A DNA stretch of 64,000 nucleotides from an uncultured Bacteroidia bacterium (GTDB lineage Bacteria > Bacteroidota > Bacteroidia > Bacteroidales > Prolixibacteraceae). The stretch lies in assembly GCA_903905505.1 (NCBI GenBank), contig CAIVGL010000011.1, positions 62,001-126,000 of the forward strand, read 5' to 3'. A program made the translations under genes and the position numbers. This document shows, piece after piece, positions 36,405-43,357 of this stretch. Position 1 is the first letter of the stretch, and every line of letters starts with the position of its first letter. The notes under the pieces were generated by a model. The model worked only from the letters and a program-made list of their open reading frames with translations. It was not told the origin of the DNA and ran no database searches.

Positions 36405-37616
36405 TTATTTAAAGACACTCTTTATTGCTTTAAGGTATCCAAATTTATTTCTGGTGTCTGGTTCAAGATAACTTCCCTCACTCCATTCATTCCAAGAGTT
36501 TATAGTTATGATCCTTGCGCCGTTAGGATCTGACAACATCCTTTCTTTTGTCAGTTGCAAAGCTTTTTTAAAGTTTGCTGGTGTGTTATTTCCAATGGTA
36601 TTGGTAAATGGATATCCAAAATTTCCCCACACGGAACTTAAGTCACAGCGGGGTGTTGGATCCCAGCCCATCGAGACATTGGGATAATAGGGGACATTAA
36701 ATTCATTGGATGCTTTATCCCAAAATTGAAAGTATTTGTCGCGTACTTGGCTGTAATCTGTTTGTTGGTCAGGCAAGGCCACGTGATGGACCCACACGTA
36801 AGAGGTTGCCGAATCAAACCCTAAAAGTTTAATCAATTCGGGATAGTTGGCTGGAACTTTTTCAACGGGCAAGATGGGGCGCCCCCAGGCAACTATATTC
36901 CAATGAATCCCTTTGAGTCCAGCTTGAATGGCTTTGCGGTTTAGTCGTTCCATGGCCGCTTTGGTGGCTGAAACACTTCCAAACCCATCCATGAATTTTT
37001 GAATGTCATAGATAGAGAAATAAGCTTTGCCATCGATTTTCCAATAGTTGGATTTCGTGAAATACTGGTTGATTAATAGATCCCCAATCTCTTCAAATCG
37101 TTTAGCCGAAACCTTGCCTGGATAGAGTAGTTTGTGTTTTGCCCCTCTGGTATAGGGATGGATATCTTCCCAGTCGTGGTTGGCCCACATAAGTGCAAAT
37201 TTTACATTGTTCACATTTTTGGCCTTTAGAAACCCTTCGTCCAGACATCTGTTTAGAAATGGGCCATCTTCATACATATACCAGTCGAAAATTAGGCAGT
37301 CTACCTTGTTCTCTTTTGCGGCCTTGATTTTTTGTTCCATCACCTTGGGATCTTTTTCATCCGTATAGCCCCATAACGGAGTTTTCGGTTGATCGTTACC
37401 CTTAAATCTCGGCTTCGCCGCTTTTATTAATTCCCATTCCGACCAGTTTAATCCTTTGTTGGTGATATTTCTAGGATCATTGGTGTGGTAGTTGGGGAAA
37501 TAATAGGCGGCAATAGTAAATTTATTTTTAGTGTCAGCTAATCCATTTTTTTTGCTTGAAATAGCCAGCGCAATTGTTGAAGATGCCAGTGTTAGTATGA
37601 GAATTGGAATTTTCAT
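36405..37616 (-). CDS. secreted WbsX/GH99-like protein
   Basis: 403 residues with a Sec leader ending about residue 20. The start of the mature part (FTIAAYYFPNYHTNDPRN), NWSEWELIKAAKPRF, CLIFDWYMYEDGPFL, ALMWANHDWED and the closing ITINSWNEWSEGSYLEPD match the WbsX (PF14307) domain, related to GH99 TIM-barrel enzymes. The family was first noted in O-antigen clusters, but exported copies inside degradation loci are better read as glycoside hydrolases. It is the first gene of run A; its promoter should lie in the 221-bp gap before prfC, where I see no clear element. Confidence 0.85.
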   Translation of the reverse strand: MKIPILILTLASSTIALAISSKKNGLADTKNKFTIAAYYFPNYHTNDPRNITNKGLNWSEWELIKAAKPRFKGNDQPKTPLWGYTDEKDPKVMEQKIKAAKENKVDCLIFDWYMYEDGPFLNRCLDEGFLKAKNVNNVKFALMWANHDWEDIHPYTRGAKHKLLYPGKVSAKRFEEIGDLLINQYFTKSNYWKIDGKAYFSIYDIQKFMDGFGSVSATKAAMERLNRKAIQAGLKGIHWNIVAWGRPILPVEKVPANYPELIKLLGFDSATSYVWVHHVALPDQQTDYSQVRDKYFQFWDKASNEFNVPYYPNVSMGWDPTPRCDLSSVWGNFGYPFTNTIGNNTPANFKKALQLTKERMLSDPNGARIITINSWNEWSEGSYLEPDTRNKFGYLKAIKSVFK

Positions 37617-37837
37617 CGTCAGACGGAATTAATTTTTAGAGCTGAGTATTGAACGGTTTAGTCGATCCATTCAGGATCTTCGTTGTCGGTGTTATTTAGT
37701 TCAGCGAAATTAAGATGCAAGGTAATATTTTATCCTTAGTTTCAATGATGATTTAATGCAAAAGGCCTATGATATATTCACTATTTATTCAATTTTATTT
37801 CATTATTTCAACTAGATTTGCACCACGAAAATTAGAT

Positions 37838-39412
37838 ATGGGATTAAAAGAAGAAATACTACGCCGGAGAACCTTCGGAATTGTGAGTCATCCGGATGCA
37901 GGAAAGACAACCTTGACAGAGAAACTTCTGCTCTTTGGTGGGGCTATTCATGTTGCTGGTGCAGTGAAAAGCAATAAGATAAAAAAGGGGGCCACCTCCG
38001 ATTTTATGGAGATTGAGCGTCAGCGTGGTATCTCTGTGGCTACCTCGGTGATGGGTTTTGAGTTTAACGGTTATAAAGTAAATATCTTGGATACGCCTGG
38101 CCATCAGGATTTTCAAGAGGATACTTTTCGTACCCTCACGGCCGTCGATAGTGTGATCATCGTGGTCGATGCGGCTAAGGGTGTAGAGCCTCAGACCGAA
38201 AAATTAATGAGTGTTTGTAGGAGTCGTAAAACACCCGTTATCGTTTTTGTGAATAAAATGGACAGACCGGCCGATGATACGTTCGATCTGTTAGATGATA
38301 TCGAGAAGCAACTTCTGATTAAAGTTAGACCTTTAAGCTGGCCGATTAATAATGGTCCTGATTTTAAAGGGGTATATAATATCTATGATCAAAACTTAAG
38401 TCTTTTTGATCCGAGTATCACCGATATCCGCAAGGGGATAAGTTTTTCTGATATCCAAAGTCCCGAGCTTGAAAACTACATTGGTAAAGATGCCGCTGTT
38501 TTACGCGATGAGCTTGAGATTTTATCTGAGGTATATCCTGCCTTTGATATTGAGCAGTACTTAGCTGGCGACTTAGCACCCGTATTCTTTGGAAGTGCAC
38601 TCTATAATTTTGGCGTCAAAGAGTTGCTCGATACCTTTGTTCGCATTGCCCCTTCTCCAAGGGCTAAAAAGGCTGAGGAGCGTTTGGTGATGGTTGAGGA
38701 GGAGACCTTTACTGGTTTTGTATTCAAGATCCATGCGAATATTGATCCAAACCATCGGAGTCGAATTGCTTTTGTGAAGATCTGCTCAGGTAAGTTCGAA
38801 CGGAATAAGAACTACCGTCATATCCGACTTGGAAAAGTCTTTAAATACTCTAGTCCAACGGCTTTTATGGCTGATAAAAAAGAGGTCATCGATGAGGCTT
38901 TCCCTGGTGATATCATAGGTATTCCAGATACCGGAAACTTTGTGATTGGAGATACCCTTACTGAAGGGGAGATCCTTCATTATAAAGGAATTCCATCGTT
39001 CTCTCCAGAGATCTTTAGGTATATCGAGAATGCGGATCCAATGAAATCGAAACAGTTGGCCAAAGGTGTTGATCAATTGATGGACGAGGGTGTTGCTCAG
39101 TTATTTACAAGCCAGCTAAATGGTCGTAAGATTATTGGAACGGTGGGAGCCTTGCAGTTTGAGGTGATCGAATATCGACTGGAGCATGAGTATAATGCGA
39201 AATGTCGCTGGGAATCATTAGCTCTTTATAAAGCTTGTTGGATTCAAGGGGATGACAAGGCGATGTTAGAAGATTTTAAGAAGCGTAAATACAATAAGAT
39301 GTCCAAAGATAATCATGGCCGAGATGTCTTTATGGCCGATTCATCTTTTATCCTCGATATGGCCCAACGCGATTTCCCAGCTCTCCGGTTTCACTTTACT
39401 TCGGAGTTCTAG
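37838..39412 (+). CDS. prfC: peptide chain release factor 3
   Basis: GTPase that recycles release factors 1 and 2 after termination. The P-loop [10 protein letters not shown], switch [10 protein letters not shown] and the NKMD specificity motif are all present, with the RF3-specific [20 protein letters not shown] chose ATG 37838 ([20 protein letters not shown]), which gives 524 residues, the family's usual length; an upstream in-frame ATG at 37769 would add 23 hydrophobic residues. It is divergent from the WbsX-like gene and unrelated to the glycan island. Confidence 0.95.
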   Translation: MGLKEEILRRRTFGIVSHPDAGKTTLTEKLLLFGGAIHVAGAVKSNKIKKGATSDFMEIERQRGISVATSVMGFEFNGYKVNILDTPGHQDFQEDTFRTLTAVDSVIIVVDAAKGVEPQTEKLMSVCRSRKTPVIVFVNKMDRPADDTFDLLDDIEKQLLIKVRPLSWPINNGPDFKGVYNIYDQNLSLFDPSITDIRKGISFSDIQSPELENYIGKDAAVLRDELEILSEVYPAFDIEQYLAGDLAPVFFGSALYNFGVKELLDTFVRIAPSPRAKKAEERLVMVEEETFTGFVFKIHANIDPNHRSRIAFVKICSGKFERNKNYRHIRLGKVFKYSSPTAFMADKKEVIDEAFPGDIIGIPDTGNFVIGDTLTEGEILHYKGIPSFSPEIFRYIENADPMKSKQLAKGVDQLMDEGVAQLFTSQLNGRKIIGTVGALQFEVIEYRLEHEYNAKCRWESLALYKACWIQGDDKAMLEDFKKRKYNKMSKDNHGRDVFMADSSFILDMAQRDFPALRFHFTSEF

Positions 39413-39448
39413 TCTAATCACACGTTCAAACAGCCACTTTTGACATTC

Positions 39449-40138
39449 TTAATGGATCTCGCTTTTGTTAAGTTGATTTAATAAAAGCCATTTTTCAATG
39501 GCATAAGCCTGAGTTTTCTCTGGGTCCCGATGACTGAAGATCATCGGTGTTGACTTAATGATAGTTTCTAAGAACCTTATAAGTTCATTGTCCTCTTCTT
39601 TGAATTTTGCATCGTTGCTCATCAGATGCTGTTCGGTAAGATCGCTCTCCAGATCATTTAGTCTCTTAATGAGGATTTTAAACTCGCGAACTAAAAGTTT
39701 AACAAATCCTAAGTCGATTAACTGATCTACACTTTTCTCGAATTGCCGCACTAAAATGACACTTTGATGCTGGATGTCTCGAATATTTTTTTTGTTAAAG
39801 GCAAGTTCGAGTTCTGCTAAAAGTGGATTTAGTTCGGCTTGTTTTTTTAGGGTTGAGTTCTTGCCTATGAAATGAGCGGTGTGCTTTAATAGGGGCTTGA
39901 AATCCCCAAGAAGTTTCTCTATCACCTCTTTTTCTTGAGCCGTCAGTATCTCGTTTGAAACCATTTTTAATCGATCTGAAAATAAGTTTATCTTTTGTTC
40001 CAGGTCGCTTAACGACTGCGCATTGAATTTTAATGCATTTTCTCCAAGAGTAGATAGGTCATGTTTGTATGTGCTAAGGATGTGATCTGCAAGAATTGGA
40101 AGGTCTGACCTGTTGATTCTGTAAGGAGGTGTTTTCAT
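39449..40138 (-). CDS. helical hypothetical protein
   Basis: 229 residues, no signal peptide or membrane segment, not recognised. It is charged and rich in leucine, lysine and glutamate with heptad-like spacing (for example LSDLEQKINLFSDRLKMVSNEIL and LLVREFKILIKRLNDLESDL), so mostly alpha-helical, perhaps coiled coil. It is convergent with prfC (36 bp apart). Codon use looks like its neighbours and the frame is clean, so I take it as real. Confidence 0.6.
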   Translation of the reverse strand: MKTPPYRINRSDLPILADHILSTYKHDLSTLGENALKFNAQSLSDLEQKINLFSDRLKMVSNEILTAQEKEVIEKLLGDFKPLLKHTAHFIGKNSTLKKQAELNPLLAELELAFNKKNIRDIQHQSVILVRQFEKSVDQLIDLGFVKLLVREFKILIKRLNDLESDLTEQHLMSNDAKFKEEDNELIRFLETIIKSTPMIFSHRDPEKTQAYAIEKWLLLNQLNKSEIH

Positions 40139-40456
40139 TATTCAAATTTTGAATATTAATGTTAAATGGACTTCAATAGAGATATGCCGCCAATAAATTA
40201 CAGTTGATACCCAACGGTTCTACCGCAATTGTTATTCCTGAGGCTGCCAAAAAATGCAGCAGAGAAGATTTTTAGGAATGGTTTATTTGCTTGGCTTTAG
40301 GCAAATGTGAATTGAACGAATTTAGTTCAAAACGAAGCTAAATCCAAATTTATTCTCACTTATTTTTATACTTTTAGAGGGTTTTTTAGGATAATAGGTG
40401 TTCCACCTAAACAATTCGCTTTAGGATGGGTTATTGTAATATAAAAGAGAAAAGGT
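40139..40456. other. divergent intergenic region with three stem-loops
   Basis: 318 bases between the divergent helical hypothetical gene and msrA. No ORF is credible. Three consecutive inverted repeats are visible: ATTCCT/AGGAAT enclosing GCTGC/GCAGC (40234-40279), ATTTGC/GCAAAT (40285-40306) and TTGAAC/GTTCAA (40312-40330). No clear promoter element was found. Confidence 0.5.
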
Positions 40457-41095
40457 ATGAGATCTATTTTGGTGTTTTTAGCAGTTTTAATGCCTATGAT
40501 TTTTTCTGAATTAAGAGGTTCAACACGTAATACTAATGCAATGGATGATAAGGATAAAACGACAAAAATAGCAGTTTTTGCTGGGGGGTGCTTCTGGTGC
40601 ACTGAAGCTATGTTTAGTCAATTAAAAGGGGTGCAGAAAGTTGTCTCGGGGTACTCTGGAGGGAGAGTGCCTAATCCAACTTACAAAGATGTTTGTGCCG
40701 GGACGACTGGTCATGCAGAATGCACTCAGATCACTTATGATCCCCATCAGGTGACCTTTGTTCAGTTATTAGAAGTTTTTTGGGCTACCCACGATCCAAC
40801 AACATTAAATCGTCAGGGTGCTGATGCCGGAACTCAATATCGTTCTGCCATCTTTTTTACCGACGAGAATCAAAAAGCGGAAGCACTAGCCTTGAAAGTA
40901 AAATTAGAAAAAGAGAAAATCTGGAGCGATCCAATTGTAACAGAGATTACTCAGTTTGAGAAGTTTTATCCAGCCGAAGACTATCACCAATCCTATTACG
41001 TGAACAATACCAGTCAAGGTTATTGCCGAATCGTAATTACCCCTAAGGTGGAGAAATTTAGAAAGATTTTTGCTGAACGGTTAAAAAGCAAGTAG
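40457..41095 (+). CDS. msrA: peptide methionine sulfoxide reductase A, probably exported
   Basis: Reduces methionine-S-sulfoxide in proteins. The active site AGGCFWCTE (Cys45) and downstream motifs GYSGGRVPNPTYKDVCAGTTGHAE, FWATHDPTTLNRQGAD and GTQYRSAIFF are all canonical. The 212-residue length includes an N-terminal hydrophobic leader (MRSILVFLAVLMPMIFSELRG), absent in cytoplasmic MsrA, so this copy may repair periplasmic or membrane-exposed proteins. It is convergent with the LexA-like gene, 9 bp apart. Confidence 0.93.
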   Translation: MRSILVFLAVLMPMIFSELRGSTRNTNAMDDKDKTTKIAVFAGGCFWCTEAMFSQLKGVQKVVSGYSGGRVPNPTYKDVCAGTTGHAECTQITYDPHQVTFVQLLEVFWATHDPTTLNRQGADAGTQYRSAIFFTDENQKAEALALKVKLEKEKIWSDPIVTEITQFEKFYPAEDYHQSYYVNNTSQGYCRIVITPKVEKFRKIFAERLKSK

Positions 41096-41104
41096 TCTTA
41101 CAGG

Positions 41105-41911
41105 CTATTTAGTTGGTATGATGCGATCTTTAATGAGGGCCACATCCTGCTTGAGTTGATTGATCGTATAGGCTAGATCTGCGGAGGTGACTTCCCCCGT
41201 TGGTAGCTCTTCGCTGATGTAGTGGATAAACCGCCAGATCTCACGAATCTCAACAACTGGTAGCTCGTATGGCTTGTAGGTTGGATTTAGAGAGATAAGA
41301 CCAATCTTACCCGTTTTGCTCATTTTATTTTCAATGACTTTAAACACAATACCTTCGTCGAGAGTCAAGACGACACAAGCTTCCCCATCTTTTATGCTCT
41401 TCCAGTCTTGAACGAATTCGCCCGTTATCCAGGCGCCATTTGGTATGGGAAGCATCGAGTCACCACTAATCTGAAAGGTTCTGTATTTTTTTTCGCGGGA
41501 GAGAAATGGAAGTTGAAAGACCGGTAACTGACCGACGAATTCAGGATTTGCAAATCCTCGGGTGTAACCGGCTTTAGCTTTTTCGGTTACTAGCTCTATG
41601 TTGTCTTTATTAGAGCTGTCTACCGTAGTGGTCAAAACTCTCAATTTTGAACCCTTCACAAATACATCAAATCCATTCTCTAGCTGACGCAGTTCACTCT
41701 CTTTTAATTGCGATAAGTCAACTTTAACCAACGTGTCAATAGAGATTCCAAAATAGTCGGAATAAGCAATCATCTGCTGGATGCCTGGTTGCGCTACGCC
41801 ATTCTCGTACCCACTTAGGGTTGGTCGTTTCATCTGTAACGCAAAGGCTACCTCATCTTGCGTACGCCCTCGTCGCTTGCGCATTAACTTGATATTGCTG
41901 TTGAAATACAT
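41105..41911 (-). CDS. XRE/S24 LexA-like self-cleaving repressor
   Basis: 268 residues. The N-terminal ~60 form an XRE helix-turn-helix (RTQDEVAFALQMKRPTLSGYENG). The C-terminal half is an S24 autopeptidase: nucleophile Ser152 in SGDSMLP, general base Lys191 in IVFKVIEN, and a scissile Ala114-Gly115 in KAKAGY. The spacings (A-G to Ser ~38, Ser to Lys 39) are nearly those of LexA and UmuD. It therefore should be a DNA-binding repressor inactivated by RecA-stimulated self-cleavage on DNA damage. It is transcribed divergently from dinB-dnaE across a 158-bp region with two palindromic operator-like sites, so it probably controls those genes and itself. Confidence 0.88.
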   Translation of the reverse strand: MYFNSNIKLMRKRRGRTQDEVAFALQMKRPTLSGYENGVAQPGIQQMIAYSDYFGISIDTLVKVDLSQLKESELRQLENGFDVFVKGSKLRVLTTTVDSSNKDNIELVTEKAKAGYTRGFANPEFVGQLPVFQLPFLSREKKYRTFQISGDSMLPIPNGAWITGEFVQDWKSIKDGEACVVLTLDEGIVFKVIENKMSKTGKIGLISLNPTYKPYELPVVEIREIWRFIHYISEELPTGEVTSADLAYTINQLKQDVALIKDRIIPTK

Positions 41912-41969
41912 CGTGTGATTTATATCATTTTTTTATAATCTTATTACTCTTGCTTGTTGTTTTTGTAAA

Positions 41970-42012
41970 ATAATGATTATATTATAATCGAAATAATGAT
42001 TAAAATATGATC
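41970..42012. promoter_or_regulatory. paired operator-like palindromes for the LexA-like repressor
   Basis: Two 20-bp direct repeats, 41970-41989 and 41993-42012, are identical at 17 of 20 positions and offset by 23 bp, about two helical turns. The first contains a perfect 15-bp palindrome (GATTATA-T-TATAATC, 41975-41989); the second a near match (GATTAAA-A-TATGATC, 41998-42012). The pair is centred almost equally between the two divergent starts (58 and 57 bp away). A further half-site TTAATC lies at 42017-42022. Binding by the adjacent repressor is inferred. Confidence 0.75.
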
Positions 42013-42069
42013 AAAGTTAATCGTTTTTTTCTTAAAACAAAATAGTCAACCAGAAATAAATTATCGGTT

Positions 42070-43314
42070 ATGCAGGAGATTAGTCAGCAATCGAACAAGA
42101 CTATTGTTCATTACGACCTTGATACTTTCTTTGTGTCGGTAGAGCGATTACAAAATAGTCAGCTAATCGGGAAGCCTGTCATTATAGGAGGTGGTTCAGA
42201 TCGGGGAGTAGTGGCTAGTTGTAGCTATGAATCTCGGTTGTTTGGTGTTCGCTCTGGTATGCCCATGAAGTTAGCCCGGCGGTTGTGCCCCGAATCTTTT
42301 CTGATTCGAGGCGATATGGAGCGTTATAGCCATTATTCTAATGTTGTAACACAGATTATTGCAGAACGAGCACCCATCTATGAAAAAGCGTCAATCGATG
42401 AACATTACCTTGATATCACGGGAATGGATCGTTTCTTTGGGTGTATGAAATGGGCTCAAGAACTGCGCCATACCATTGTTAAAGAGTCTGGTTTGCCCAT
42501 CTCTTTTGGCTTATCGGTGAATAAGACAGTCTCTAAAATTGCCACTGGAGAAGCCAAGCCAAGTGGTGAAAAAGAGGTCCCGCAAGGTGTTGTCAGACCA
42601 TTTCTTAATCCACTCTCCATTCGTAAAATACCGATGGTGGGTGCTAAGACCTATTATCTGCTTCGTTCCATGGGGATCGAAACAATTCGGATGCTGACAG
42701 AGATTCCAATGGAGATGATGCAGCAGGTGCTGGGTGAGAATGGGGCTATGATGTGGAAGAAGGCTCATGGAATAGACAATACACCCGTAAAGCCTTATTC
42801 GGAACAGAAATCGATGAGTACTGAGCAAACTTTTGAGCACGACACTACGGATGTTTATTTTCTAGAGCAACTCCTTGTTGGAATGACCGAAAAGCTCGCT
42901 TTTCAACTTCGGAAACAACAAAAAATGACCTCCTGCGTAACGGTCAAAATTAAGTACTCTAATTTTGATACCTATAGTCAACAGTTGCGTATTCCTTATA
43001 CTCAGTTTGATCATACACTGCTTGAAACAGCGAAAGATCTTTTTCGCAAGCTTTATCAACGACGCATGCTAATTCGACTTATTGGCGTTCGCTTTAGTCA
43101 CCTGGTTAGCGGCACTCAGCAACTTGATCTGTTTGAAGATACTTCCGAGCGGGTTAGCCTTTATCAAAGTATGGACCAGATCAGAAGTCGATTTGGCTCA
43201 TCGGCTATCCGTAGGGCTTCTGGATTGGCCGTTCGGCAGGCAATCGACGAGATGAAAATGGCTGCCCCGACAATTCCTTCGAGTCCCTTAATCATTAACC
43301 GAGGATATCATTAA
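42070..43314 (+). CDS. dinB: Y-family translesion DNA polymerase (DinB/UmuC type)
   Basis: 414-residue error-prone polymerase. Palm motifs: metal-binding HYDLDTFFVSVE at the N-terminus and the catalytic Asp-Glu in SIDEHYLDITG, where His replaces the usual Ala or Phe after Glu. Helix-hairpin-helix (IPMVGAKTYYLLRSMGI) and little-finger domains follow. A canonical sliding-clamp motif QLDLF occurs in the C-terminal tail (TQQLDLFED). It is 43 bp upstream of the dnaE gene and downstream of the paired operator sites, so it is probably damage-inducible. The DinB/UmuC/ImuB distinction is not resolved by eye, but an intact active site argues against an inactive ImuB. Confidence 0.92.
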   Translation: MQEISQQSNKTIVHYDLDTFFVSVERLQNSQLIGKPVIIGGGSDRGVVASCSYESRLFGVRSGMPMKLARRLCPESFLIRGDMERYSHYSNVVTQIIAERAPIYEKASIDEHYLDITGMDRFFGCMKWAQELRHTIVKESGLPISFGLSVNKTVSKIATGEAKPSGEKEVPQGVVRPFLNPLSIRKIPMVGAKTYYLLRSMGIETIRMLTEIPMEMMQQVLGENGAMMWKKAHGIDNTPVKPYSEQKSMSTEQTFEHDTTDVYFLEQLLVGMTEKLAFQLRKQQKMTSCVTVKIKYSNFDTYSQQLRIPYTQFDHTLLETAKDLFRKLYQRRMLIRLIGVRFSHLVSGTQQLDLFEDTSERVSLYQSMDQIRSRFGSSAIRRASGLAVRQAIDEMKMAAPTIPSSPLIINRGYH

Positions 43315-43357
43315 TCATAGACTCTTGCGATACTGATTTTAATTAGTTGATTGTATT

